Assembly: GCF_003149745.1 (NCBI RefSeq)
Contig: NZ_QGEG01000001.1
Location: 620,001-684,000 of the forward strand
Origin: Flagellimonas aquimarina
GTDB taxonomy: Bacteria > Bacteroidota > Bacteroidia > Flavobacteriales > Flavobacteriaceae
Length of the DNA stretch: 64,000 nucleotides
Reading direction: 5' to 3'
The position numbers and the translations under genes are program-made. Every line of letters starts with the position of its first letter. The first letter of the stretch is position 1. Below are positions 53,227-61,523 of the stretch, one piece after another. A model generated the notes under the pieces. It ran no database searches. It had not been told where the DNA came from and was given only the letters and a program-made list of their open reading frames with translations.

Positions 53227-54195
53227 ATGAGTTACTTACAAGCTACCAACGATCTATATAAAGAAGCCGCATTAACCCCGGACGTGGGTCTATGTTGCAC
53301 TACGAACCCTATTTGGGAATTGCCAGGTTTAAAGATTCCCAGAATAATGCAAGAGATGAACTATGGTTGCGGTAGTACGGTGCATGCCAGAGATCTCTCT
53401 AACAACCCTAAAATGCTCTATGTAGGCGTAGGTGGGGGAATGGAGTTACTACAATTCTCTTATTTCAATCGTCAAAAAGGTGGAGTTGTTGGTGTTGACG
53501 TTGTTGATGAAATGCTTCAGGCTAGCAGCGATAATTTTAAAATTGCTGAAGAAGAAAATGATTGGTTCAGGTCAGAGTTTGTTGATTTGAAAAAGGGTGA
53601 TGCCTTGAACCTTCCGGTCGAAGACAATTCAATTGATGTTGCAGCACAAAACTGCCTGTTCAACATTTTTAAGGAAGAAGATTTAAAGCGTGCTATTGAA
53701 GAAATGTACCGCGTTTTAAAACCGCACGGGAAGTTGGTTATGAGCGACCCCACCTGTGAGCAAGAAATGAATTCTGTTCTGAGAAATGATGATAGATTGC
53801 GAGCGCTCTGCTTAAGTGGTAGTTTGCCCATAAAACAATATGTAAAGGCTTTAACCGATGTTGGTTTTGGTACCATTGAAATAAGAGCTAGAAAGCCTTA
53901 CCGTATTTTAGATCCCAAGAACTATCCTACGGATGAACTCATATATATTGAATCTATTGAGGTAGCCGCCATAAAAGACCCTATGCCAGAAGACGGTCCA
54001 TGTATCTTTACCGGCAAAGCGGCCATATATTTTGGAGATGAAGATTATTTTGATGATCACAAAGGCCATGTGCTTTTAAAGAACCAACCTTTAGCTGTCT
54101 GTGACAAAACTGCGGGCGCCCTTGGTTCTTTAGAAAGGGATGATATTTTTATAAGCGAATCTACCTACCATTATGACGGTGGAGGCTGTTGTTAG
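53227..54195 (+). CDS. arsM: Arsenosugar biosynthesis arsenite methyltransferase ArsM
   Basis: SAM-dependent methyltransferase of 322 residues that methylates trivalent arsenic, here the branch paired with ArsS. Visible are the N-terminal LCCTTNP (Cys23, Cys24) and MNYGCGST (Cys48), candidate arsenic-binding thiols. YVGVGGGMELLQF is the SAM motif I and VVGVDVVDEML follows. The MSDPTCEQEM segment carries another Cys. The C-terminus ends GGGCC, a vicinal pair likely to bind arsenic. It is the last gene of the operon and a terminator follows. Confidence 0.94.
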   Translation: MSYLQATNDLYKEAALTPDVGLCCTTNPIWELPGLKIPRIMQEMNYGCGSTVHARDLSNNPKMLYVGVGGGMELLQFSYFNRQKGGVVGVDVVDEMLQASSDNFKIAEEENDWFRSEFVDLKKGDALNLPVEDNSIDVAAQNCLFNIFKEEDLKRAIEEMYRVLKPHGKLVMSDPTCEQEMNSVLRNDDRLRALCLSGSLPIKQYVKALTDVGFGTIEIRARKPYRILDPKNYPTDELIYIESIEVAAIKDPMPEDGPCIFTGKAAIYFGDEDYFDDHKGHVLLKNQPLAVCDKTAGALGSLERDDIFISESTYHYDGGGCC

Positions 54196-54216
54196 AAAAC
54201 AGTATTAACTATTTAC

Positions 54217-54249
54217 AAAACCATCCAATATATCGTTGGGTGGTTTTTT
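54217..54249 (+). terminator. Terminator of the arsenosugar operon
   Basis: AAAACCATCCAA and TTGGGTGGTTTT pair (one G-T) around a seven-base loop and end in six T residues. It is 21 bases after the arsM stop. Minus-strand use is possible, with a shorter T-run. Confidence 0.75.
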
Positions 54250-54299
54250 ACTTTTGGGAATAGTACTTATCGTTCTCGGTATGGCTTGTTTTAAGCCAT

Positions 54300-54857
54300 T
54301 TACAGCTTTACTAACCTTTTCAACAGGCCAATAACAATTCTTCTGTGAAATATCCCAATAATAGAAAAGTAGAAACGCCCAAAGGTATTATGGTACTTCA
54401 CTAAGGTTGTTAAATGAATCCTTCGTTTATCTTGTTCTCTATTTTCAAAAATAGAAATCCTAAAGTCTAAATGCTTATCAATTTCTTGTGTAATGATTTC
54501 GTTATCATTTCTATTGACAACTGTAAAGTAAACAGCTTTAGAGCCTATGGGGTAATGTTCTGCAATATTCGTATGTTCCTTAAAACCTCCCTTCTCTAAG
54601 CCAAAAAGACTGAATACCTTGTTTCTCATTCCCATTAACATATCTGCCCATTTAGGTGTTTGAAAAATGGTGGTAGCTATGCAATCCAAACTATCATTTT
54701 TTTGTGTAAATACTGAAAAAGAATCACAATAATGGTAATCATTAAAACCTTTTGTTATGATTGAATTTTCAGGGATTGTATGTGTCTTTATGACCTTTTT
54801 CATTCTGCATTTAACTTGCCAGAATTCATCAATAAGTTCCAATACAGGATTAAACAA
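54300..54857 (-). CDS. DUF2867 family protein
   Basis: Protein of 185 residues (167 if the ATG at 54803 is used). It matches DUF2867, a family with an SRPBCC-like lipid-binding pattern; KKVIKTHTIPENSII at the family opening begins at 54803, suggesting that is the true start. The longer start at 54857 overlaps the nitroreductase stop by 8 bases and would be coupled. Function unknown. It is last in a minus-strand trio with the nitroreductase-like and outer-membrane genes. Confidence 0.75.
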   Translation of the reverse strand: MFNPVLELIDEFWQVKCRMKKVIKTHTIPENSIITKGFNDYHYCDSFSVFTQKNDSLDCIATTIFQTPKWADMLMGMRNKVFSLFGLEKGGFKEHTNIAEHYPIGSKAVYFTVVNRNDNEIITQEIDKHLDFRISIFENREQDKRRIHLTTLVKYHNTFGRFYFSIIGIFHRRIVIGLLKRLVKL

Positions 54858-55959
54858 TAACCTCGCTTACAGGGCGTCGAAGAGATTTTGGAAGATCTGT
54901 TCCAACACCAAACCGAATTAATAAATCAGTTCTCCGATTTCCGATATTCAAGTAATTAGCCAACTGTGTCCGTACTTCTGGGACTTCAACGGCTTGGTTT
55001 ACAAAAGAGTGTTTTAGTCCAAATGCTGTGGCCTGTAAAGCAAAACGTTGGTAACATCTTCCTGCCTTAATCCAATGTTCAATATCATCTTTTTCAGAAA
55101 CGAGGGCAATAACTCCCGCTGAACTTCTTATCTGGTCTCTGTATTTATCATTTTCGGGCTTTTCATTAAAAACCATATCAAATAGCAGGCTACCAAAAAA
55201 AGTAGGTGAGGTAGGGTTGCCCGAAGTAGCTGTATAAAGACCATCACCATGTTTCATGGCTGAATGCGGATTAAATCGTATCCAATCTTTAAGTTCTTTT
55301 ACAAAAGCTTTATCTCTCATTTGATCAGTATTTCCTGCAACCACGAACTCAAGAATAGTCTCTAAATCATTTGTGTCAGTAAATATTTGAGTTGAGATAC
55401 CAGTGTCTTGTGCAATAATTTCTAACACCTTCAGTTGTTGTGCTGATGCTTTCTTACCTTCATAAGGCGCTCTTGTACACTGCCTTTTGGGAATTACTTT
55501 AAACAATTCCGATTGGCTTGAAGAAGTATGTTCAAAATCTATTTGAATTACTTCTGCCGAATCACTTTGAATCGAAACATTGGCTTCTAAGCTAAATACT
55601 CTAGCAGCATGCACAATATTCTCTGCGGCGCATCCTAGGCTTGCATAAAGATGGTGGTCATCCGGGTCTACTGCTGAACACCGTCTGGTAAAATCAGGTG
55701 AAATGGTAATTTTATTATTCCCTATTTTAAAAAACCATGGTTGGGTATTATGACTATTTGCTGCCAATGTTGCATATCTAATCAACTCGATCATTATTGC
55801 CCTATTTGAGCCGTCAAATTTGATTGAATGCCTCCAAGTATCATTAATTCTATCTATATATTTATGATTCTGATAGTTGTCGTTTAAAAAATACGTTAAT
55901 CCACTAACCGCAACAGTTCCTGCTCCTGCAACAAAAATAAATTTTCGTCTTTTCATCAT
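54850..55959 (-). CDS. Acg-type nitroreductase family FMN protein with Tat-like signal
   Basis: Protein of 369 residues with two nitroreductase-type halves, as in Acg (mycobacterial) proteins. An N-terminal MKRRKFIFVAGAG signal resembles a twin-arginine leader. RYATLAANSHNTQPW is the FMN-binding nitroreductase opening, and VNQAVEVPEVRTQLA lies near the end. It may be exported folded with FMN bound. It would either reduce an unknown substrate or sequester flavin. It is 13 bases after the outer-membrane gene and shares its transcript. Confidence 0.85.
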   Translation of the reverse strand: MMKRRKFIFVAGAGTVAVSGLTYFLNDNYQNHKYIDRINDTWRHSIKFDGSNRAIMIELIRYATLAANSHNTQPWFFKIGNNKITISPDFTRRCSAVDPDDHHLYASLGCAAENIVHAARVFSLEANVSIQSDSAEVIQIDFEHTSSSQSELFKVIPKRQCTRAPYEGKKASAQQLKVLEIIAQDTGISTQIFTDTNDLETILEFVVAGNTDQMRDKAFVKELKDWIRFNPHSAMKHGDGLYTATSGNPTSPTFFGSLLFDMVFNEKPENDKYRDQIRSSAGVIALVSEKDDIEHWIKAGRCYQRFALQATAFGLKHSFVNQAVEVPEVRTQLANYLNIGNRRTDLLIRFGVGTDLPKSLRRPVSEVIV

Positions 55960-55972
55960 CTGTAGATTAATA

Positions 55973-56527
55973 TTAGAAATGCCAGCCTAACTTTAAGGAT
56001 ATTTCAGGGATAAACAGTTGAGTATCATACGTACTTTCATCAACCACAACTTCTTTGTCTCCCGCTAACCTTAAATGCGCTGCCACCCATGGATTCAAAT
56101 AGAAATTTTTATAAAACTTCCATACATGACCACCACCGACAGTGAATATTGTATTGTTGTAATTTGCTGTATTTAACTTAGCATCGGTCTGTATCTTACT
56201 GTCCCAATACTCTAAGCCGGTTCCTATCCACCAACCTTTAAAGTCCCGTTTAAAAAAGTAATCTACAACAGCTGCATAAGCCTTAATTTCATTGTTGGTA
56301 AAGCCATCTTTAATTACAAAGTCGGGTGTTTCAGCTCTTGCAATAATAGCTCTATATCTAAAATGATCGTGGCCAACCCAAACTGAAGCGTAATATCCTC
56401 CAGTTATATATGGTAATGCATCTAATTCAAAACCTACTTTGGTGTTTTTTGTTAGTTGATTATCAGCTTGTCCATAAGTGAAACTAAAGAAAAGAACATA
56501 GCAGATAGATAAGAATGTTGCTCTCAT
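55973..56527 (-). CDS. Predicted small outer-membrane beta-barrel protein
   Basis: Protein of 184 residues with a signal peptide ending TYGQ. The rest alternates polar and aromatic residues with Gly turns (FELDALPYITGGYYASVWVG; VDYFFKRDFKGWWIGTGLEY) and ends in LKLGWHF with a terminal Phe, typical of eight-strand barrels. I do not recognise a family. It precedes the nitroreductase gene in the same direction. Confidence 0.75.
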   Translation of the reverse strand: MRATFLSICYVLFFSFTYGQADNQLTKNTKVGFELDALPYITGGYYASVWVGHDHFRYRAIIARAETPDFVIKDGFTNNEIKAYAAVVDYFFKRDFKGWWIGTGLEYWDSKIQTDAKLNTANYNNTIFTVGGGHVWKFYKNFYLNPWVAAHLRLAGDKEVVVDESTYDTQLFIPEISLKLGWHF

Positions 56528-56751
56528 GATATGAATATATTTTTAAAAGCAAATTACTTTAGTGAATCTGTTTATGTAATGATTTTCATCATATAAGACG
56601 TTGTTTTTTAGTGGTGTGCAGCAAAAAGGATATGAATCCGTTTTAATGATTTACTTTTAACGATAAGTAAGGTTTGTACATTTTTAGTTAAGTATAAGGT
56701 GGCATTTACCAATCCTTTTTGACGCATGCTATGGAGTCTGTATTAGCGAGT

Positions 56752-57660
56752 CTACTTTTGTGAGTGCTTTTCCAAATTAAGCACAGTAATAAAGAATTCA
56801 TTCTTGTTAACACTGCCTCTTGGAACGTATAAGGTATTACTGGAAGAATCAAACGCCAAATCACCACAGTACGCTTCCTCACCAATCAATTGAGTCACTT
56901 CCTTTTGATTGTTTATGTAATATAGTCCGCTGTTTTCAACTGTAGTGACAAAAAAACCTCCTGTACCATCTTCGGTCAATCCATCAAAATCCTTCATAGT
57001 GGAACCTAGTTCAAAAGGTAATATAGCTCCTGTTCCGTAATCGATTGTTTTTATATGGAGACCCGCAACGGTTAATCCTTCCTCATGTGCAATTAGGCCA
57101 TTGGCCCAAGCCAGTTTTTCTTCATCATGAGCCCATAATTCCAATTTATCATCTTTCAGTTTAAAAACGGAATGAACAAAAGAGCCAGTTACAAACACCT
57201 CTCCTTTTTCCGTAATGCCAACATCATTTAAACCAGAATTTTCAATTGGTTCTTGAAAAGTACCCACCATCTTTGTTGAGTTGATGTTAATTTTCACCAG
57301 TCTATCAACATCCGCTACATATAATATGGAATCTTTAATTGCCATTCCTGTTGGTCTATTAAGCTCACTGATCCAATGAAGCTCTAAAAGCTCTCCATTT
57401 TCAGATATTTTAGAAATAAAACCATCTGACCCAGTACGATATTTTTTCCCGTTTGAAGCATACATTACTTTATTTGCTTTATCAAGTACGACGCTTTCCA
57501 CATTCATTAAACCTTCTTTTCTGAGCCAATCTTCTTTTGAAGAAATACGCCAACCTATTGTTGTTGTGTCATTATCAATCGTTTCTTCCTTCACAACTTT
57601 GTTGGATTGCTTGCAACTGCAAAACCATAGAAAAGCAAAAAGGATTGTTACGAGTTTCAT
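56752..57660 (-). CDS. Secreted SMP-30/gluconolactonase-like beta-propeller lipoprotein
   Basis: Protein of 302 residues. The N-terminus is a signal sequence ending in a lipobox-like FCSC. The mature part has repeating six-bladed propeller units (GLMNVESVVLDKANKVMYAS; GLNDVGITEKGEVFVTGSF; LAFDSSSNTLYVPRG) with the SMP-30 pattern. Enzymatic (lactonase-type) or binding role cannot be told. ATG 57660 or 57666 could be the start; a further in-frame start at 57717 lacks a signal peptide and is rejected. It is separate from the downstream trio by 224 bases that hold a short ATGAT-TTTC-ATCAT inverted repeat and nothing else I can name. Confidence 0.85.
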   Translation of the reverse strand: MKLVTILFAFLWFCSCKQSNKVVKEETIDNDTTTIGWRISSKEDWLRKEGLMNVESVVLDKANKVMYASNGKKYRTGSDGFISKISENGELLELHWISELNRPTGMAIKDSILYVADVDRLVKININSTKMVGTFQEPIENSGLNDVGITEKGEVFVTGSFVHSVFKLKDDKLELWAHDEEKLAWANGLIAHEEGLTVAGLHIKTIDYGTGAILPFELGSTMKDFDGLTEDGTGGFFVTTVENSGLYYINNQKEVTQLIGEEAYCGDLAFDSSSNTLYVPRGSVNKNEFFITVLNLEKHSQK

Positions 57661-57873
57661 CGTCATAATCAAATTGAGTTGGAATGAGCACTGGGCTATA
57701 TCTTGTGCAAAGTGCAATGAAGTTATCTGTATTTAAATTAAAAACAAATTAAACCGTTGGATCACTTTTTATTTCAACACATCCAAATTAAGTTAGAAAG
57801 CGGTTAATCGACACAATAATGCGGGTTGTCCTTCCCCCTGCATACCGATCAACCAAGAAAAGAATCTGTTAAA

Positions 57874-57889
57874 CCGACTCAATGGTCGG
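57874..57889. promoter_or_regulatory. Candidate TetR operator, site C
   Basis: CCGACTCAATGGTCGG, with ACCGAC and GTCGGT arms (57873-57890). The flanks outside the central four bases are identical to site B at 43966. Confidence 0.6.
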
Positions 57890-58000
57890 TAACAATATTA
57901 AGGCATCAAGTTTTAAGCCTGATTTTTGCTTTTCACCGATTTTTCCTACAAATACATCCTCATTTATTTCGATTAGGGCGAATCTGTAGAATCTTTGTTA

Positions 58001-58016
58001 CAGACTTAACGGTCTA
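58001..58016. promoter_or_regulatory. Candidate TetR operator, site D, at the tetR start
   Basis: CAGACTTAACGGTCTA directly follows a -7-like AATCTTTG, so a repressor bound here would cover the transcription start of the TetR gene. This is the usual place for autorepression. It is 23 bases before the ATG. Confidence 0.6.
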
Positions 58017-58038
58017 TTTAACCCAAAACCCAAATCAT

Positions 58039-58656
58039 ATGGAAAAGAACCTAAAAAGACGTGAAACCATGCACCGATTATGTGCTAAAGGCCTGGAAAT
58101 ATTTCATGAAAAGGGCTATTACAATACCAGTTTAGATGATATTTTAAAAGAGTTGGAGCTTTCCAAGGGTGCATTTTATCATCACTTTAAGTCCAAGGAA
58201 GATTATTTTATCACTATTATACAAAATTTGATTGTTCAGAAAGTGTATGCCTTGTTGGTAGAGCCATTGAATACTCAAGAAAACCCTTTGCCCATTATTT
58301 TGGATAGTCTGGAAAATGCTTTGGAGCCAGGCAAACGAAATGAAATGGCATACGGCTTTATGTTAAACGATTTTTTAACTGAATTCAATAAGCGAAATCT
58401 TGAAATAAGCACCTATTTAAAGGATATCATTAAGGTATGGGAAGTTAATCTGGTTTCTGTATTAAAAAGAGGCAAAATTGATGGTCATATAGCTAGGCAT
58501 ATTGATTGTGAAGGAGTCGCCACCTACATTATTGCATCTTATTTGGGAATGCGTTCTTTATTGATGGACAATACCAACAGACAATTAAAATATCAATACG
58601 TACAGCAATTAAAACATTACTTTAATTCAATTACCGAACGGAGCGTGATTGCCTAA
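58039..58656 (+). CDS. TetR/AcrR family transcriptional regulator
   Basis: TetR-type regulator of 205 residues. The helix-turn-helix runs over about residues 29-52 (TSLDDILKELELSKGAFYHH, then FKSKEDYF). The ligand-binding domain is the remaining helical part. The ATG at 58039 gives the usual start; an upstream in-frame start at 57826 would run through the operators and is rejected. Its stop TAA interlocks with the TAG of the convergent glycosyltransferase in CTAA. Candidate operators occur upstream of itself and upstream of the arsenosugar operon/patatin pair. Confidence 0.93.
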   Translation: MEKNLKRRETMHRLCAKGLEIFHEKGYYNTSLDDILKELELSKGAFYHHFKSKEDYFITIIQNLIVQKVYALLVEPLNTQENPLPIILDSLENALEPGKRNEMAYGFMLNDFLTEFNKRNLEISTYLKDIIKVWEVNLVSVLKRGKIDGHIARHIDCEGVATYIIASYLGMRSLLMDNTNRQLKYQYVQQLKHYFNSITERSVIA

Positions 58657-59702
58657 GATTCCAATACCTTCTCAATTTTGGCCACGATCTGACCAGGAGT
58701 TATAGTTTTCATAACATTCTCATATCCGTTAGGAAGTTTGTTGCCATAAACTGAGGTAGGAATCAACGGATATTGCTTGCGGTCTGCCAACAAAGCATTT
58801 TCTATTGGTTGATTATAAGGATAGAATCCAGCATAAGGGTGGGTCACGCCCCAAAGTGTTACCACGGGAATACCATAGTTTGCTGCTAAATGTGAATTGC
58901 CACTGTCCATGCTAAGCATAAGGTCCAAATTTGAAATCAAGGTTAATTCTTCGGACAACTTAAGCTTTCCTGCCATATTAACAACGCCCTTATTTTCTCT
59001 CTGAATAGCTTCTAACTGTTGAATTTCCATAGGGCCGCCACCAAACAACAAGATTTTATACTTTTCGGTATTATTTAATTTTTCTATTGCTTTTTTTGTT
59101 AAGTCCAACGGATACATTTTGCCTTCATGAGCTGCAAAAGGTGCAATTCCCAACCATTTTTTTGCGTCTCTTCCCACCAATTCAATTACTTTATCTGGCA
59201 GGGATTGTCGCTTTAACAACTCTGCTTTTGATAGGTCAACAGGAAAACCCAAATTCTCAAAAACATCCGCGTAACGTTGATGGGTGCTTTTTAATTGCTG
59301 GAAGATCTTATTCTTGGAACGGGTGAGGGTCTTTTTCTCTGAACGCCCTTTATCAATTTGAACAAAAGGTGTTTTATCCAATGCAAAATACTTTTTCAAT
59401 ATTCGGCTTCGGAGTACATTATGTAAATCTGCCACGTAATCAACCTGTAGTTTTTTAAGTTCTTGGTACAATCGCCATAATCCAATAAGGCCTTTATGGC
59501 GTTTCTTAACATCCGCTTCATAAACAGAGACTCGCTCTAAACCTGAAAAAATTGGTAAAAACAGCTTCTTGGTAAGGACCGTTATTTGCGCCTCGGGATA
59601 TTTTGCCAACACGGATTGTAAAACAGGAACGGTCATGGCTACATCTCCCATTGCAGAAAGTCTAATAACCAAAATATGGGTGGGTTTACCCTTTTTGTCC
59701 AC
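58653..59702 (-). CDS. Glycosyltransferase family 9 (heptosyltransferase-like)
   Basis: GT9 protein of 349 residues (GT-B fold) that would add a sugar, usually heptose, to a lipid A-core or related lipid. RLSAMGDVAMTVPVLQ is the N-terminal motif; LGIAPFAAHEGKMYP is the donor domain start; SMDSGNSHLAANYGIPVVTLWG contains the conserved acidic and His residues. It overlaps DUF4254 by 17 bases, and the two are found together in flavobacteria. It likely acts in lipopolysaccharide synthesis. Confidence 0.93.
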   Translation of the reverse strand: MDKKGKPTHILVIRLSAMGDVAMTVPVLQSVLAKYPEAQITVLTKKLFLPIFSGLERVSVYEADVKKRHKGLIGLWRLYQELKKLQVDYVADLHNVLRSRILKKYFALDKTPFVQIDKGRSEKKTLTRSKNKIFQQLKSTHQRYADVFENLGFPVDLSKAELLKRQSLPDKVIELVGRDAKKWLGIAPFAAHEGKMYPLDLTKKAIEKLNNTEKYKILLFGGGPMEIQQLEAIQRENKGVVNMAGKLKLSEELTLISNLDLMLSMDSGNSHLAANYGIPVVTLWGVTHPYAGFYPYNQPIENALLADRKQYPLIPTSVYGNKLPNGYENVMKTITPGQIVAKIEKVLES

Positions 59703-60291
59703 GGAGCACCGGGTTTAATTCATCATCGTTGTACATCTTCATTTGTTTGTAGACTTTCATGTACTTATTTCCAGATTCAATATCAAGAAGCAATTGGTCA
59801 ATTGCGGTTGAAAGGTCTTTCTTTTGCTCCAAAAGAACATTCAATTTCTCGCTGCATTTCTTAACATGCTCAGCAGAAGCATCCGTTCTATTGGCTTCTT
59901 CCTGCATGTGATAAATCTTCAATGCCAAAATGGAAAGTCTGTCAATGGCCCAAGCCGGGCTTTCCGTATTTATCGTGGCATCATCTTTAACTTTAACAGA
60001 TTGATACTTTTTTAAAAAATAACTATCAATATACTCTACAAGATCTGTACGGTCTTGATTGCTGGCGTCTATTTTCCGTTTAAGGTCAAGCGCATCATCT
60101 GCATTTATAGATGGGTCTCGAATGATGTCCTCATAATGCCATTGCACGGTATCTATCCAATTTTTTCTATATAACAAATGCTCTACTTGATCCTTCGGGT
60201 AGAGGTTCACAAATTCTTGATAGACATTATCTTCTACATGATATTTGTTGATGCTTTCTTCAAAAATCTTAAAGGCAAGAGAACTAAACAT
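59686..60291 (-). CDS. DUF4254 family protein
   Basis: Helical cytoplasmic protein of 201 residues matching DUF4254. Blocks WHYEDIIRDPSINADDALDL and AWAIDRLSILALKIYHMQEE are typical. No enzymatic motif is visible. It overlaps the GT9 gene and follows DUF6427 by 38 bases, so it probably supports lipopolysaccharide or glycan assembly; this is from neighbourhood only. Confidence 0.88.
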   Translation of the reverse strand: MFSSLAFKIFEESINKYHVEDNVYQEFVNLYPKDQVEHLLYRKNWIDTVQWHYEDIIRDPSINADDALDLKRKIDASNQDRTDLVEYIDSYFLKKYQSVKVKDDATINTESPAWAIDRLSILALKIYHMQEEANRTDASAEHVKKCSEKLNVLLEQKKDLSTAIDQLLLDIESGNKYMKVYKQMKMYNDDELNPVLRGQKG

Positions 60292-60329
60292 AGACCAGTT
60301 AATTTAGCACAAAGATATTGCTTTATGGT

Positions 60330-61262
60330 TTACAGATTAAGCTCCAACAGAAAAAGGACAAAGGACAAAGCAATACATATTCCTACAACAACTTCCTTTA
60401 ACCTTGCTTTTTTAATCGTCTCCAAATAATTGGTCAAAAAAACTGCGGCTGGAAAAAACGCGATTAAAACTGGAGACGCACTATTTGACTTGAACAGACT
60501 TATAAAAATCCCAAAGACAAAAGCTAAAAAAACAATGCGCAGCGGAACCAGTTTTCCACCGCCCTTCTTTCTTACTTTTAAAAAAACCAAAGACATTACT
60601 GCCAACAATAAGAGGACATAAAACAATAGTTTTATTATGCCCGGGTTTGAAAAAAAGTCGGTTTTTAGAAAATCAAAAGAAAACCTATAGTGCTCTGCAA
60701 AAAAAAATGTTTGCCCATTTAACCTTAAAAAAGCAAAAGTCAAGATGAAAAAGGTTAACACGCCTATAATTGGGACCAACCAATTTTTAAACGTTTTCCT
60801 ATCATACACGTTGATAACAAAAAATACCAAAACAAAAAATACCAAAGCCCAATCGTAAAAAAGACTGGCAGCACAAATTAAGAGTGATGCATCAAAAATC
60901 TTGTGCTTAACATTTTTAATGGATTTAATAGCAAGCAATCGCCAGGTGGCAAGCAGTAAAAAAAAGTTGCAAAAAATGGCATTTTTATCTGCAAGCACTT
61001 CTGAAAAAGCAACAATCAATAAAACAAAAAAAAGGATTGCGTACGAACTGAAATCCGTTACTTTCTCAACACGAACAATTCTATTGATGATATAAATGGA
61101 TAGAAGAAGGACCCCAACCGCTAAAACATTTAAGGGTATGGTATCCACGCTGATTTCTTGGTTAGCTTTTAAAAAAACGAAACCGGCATAAAAAAGGAAC
61201 AGAAAAACCGATAGAACAACGTAGTTTATTGGTTTTGTTTTTCCGAAAAAGCTTGAAATCAT
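60330..61262 (-). CDS. DUF6427 multi-pass membrane protein
   Basis: Integral membrane protein of 310 residues with about ten hydrophobic segments and few charges, matching DUF6427. Topology resembles glycosyltransferase-type membrane proteins but no motif confirms it. It is first of three minus-strand genes with DUF4254 and GT9, and divergent from DUF6341 with a 39-base spacer. Confidence 0.85.
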   Translation of the reverse strand: MISSFFGKTKPINYVVLSVFLFLFYAGFVFLKANQEISVDTIPLNVLAVGVLLLSIYIINRIVRVEKVTDFSSYAILFFVLLIVAFSEVLADKNAIFCNFFLLLATWRLLAIKSIKNVKHKIFDASLLICAASLFYDWALVFFVLVFFVINVYDRKTFKNWLVPIIGVLTFFILTFAFLRLNGQTFFFAEHYRFSFDFLKTDFFSNPGIIKLLFYVLLLLAVMSLVFLKVRKKGGGKLVPLRIVFLAFVFGIFISLFKSNSASPVLIAFFPAAVFLTNYLETIKKARLKEVVVGICIALSFVLFLLELNL

Positions 61263-61274
61263 GTTTGGTTTTAC

Positions 61275-61282
61275 TACTTTTG
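61275..61282 (+). promoter_or_regulatory. -7 element of the DUF6341 gene
   Basis: TACTTTTG matches TAnnTTTG, 19 bases before the ATG at 61302. Confidence 0.45.
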
Positions 61283-61301
61283 TAAAGTAAATATAGCTAA
61301 G

Positions 61302-61523
61302 ATGAGCAAGTTTTTTTACGGCATTGAGGACTTATTTGTAAATGGTCTTTTTGCGCCTTATGATTTTTTCCGTTTTATGCAAAACTGGTGGGGTTCCAAT
61401 TCGGTTAACTGGATTTTTGCAATTATTGGTTTAGTGGCCATGGTATATTGGATGAACCAGTTGAAAATTTTCAACGACAATGGAGAAGAGGACAAGAGTA
61501 TTACCTCACATTCCTACCTATAA
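61302..61523 (+). CDS. DUF6341 small membrane protein
   Basis: Protein of 73 residues with one membrane helix (VNWIFAIIGLVAMVYWMNQL, about residues 35-54). An N-terminal amphipathic region is followed by LFAPYDFFRFMQNWW, and the tail is acidic. It matches the small flavobacterial DUF6341 family found beside purD and DUF6427. Function unknown. Its stop directly abuts the convergent purD stop (CTA-TAA). Confidence 0.85.
   Translation: MSKFFYGIEDLFVNGLFAPYDFFRFMQNWWGSNSVNWIFAIIGLVAMVYWMNQLKIFNDNGEEDKSITSHSYL

Larger units (their letters stand above)
57661..58038. other. Intergenic region with two TetR-type operators
   Basis: 378 bases between the divergent beta-propeller and TetR genes. It contains sites C (57874-57889) and D (58001-58016). 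A near-consensus -7 box AATCTTTG (57990-57997) sits immediately upstream of site D. No other gene is supported. Confidence 0.55.

Noticed and set aside
56579..56592. Short inverted repeat ATGAT-TTTC-ATCAT upstream of the small beta-barrel gene
   Set aside because: Five-base A/T-rich arms occur often by chance and no second copy was noticed.
57826..58038. N-terminal extension of the TetR protein by 71 residues
   Set aside because: The extension crosses both candidate operators and a -7-like box and has no homology to TetR proteins; ATG 58039 gives the standard start.
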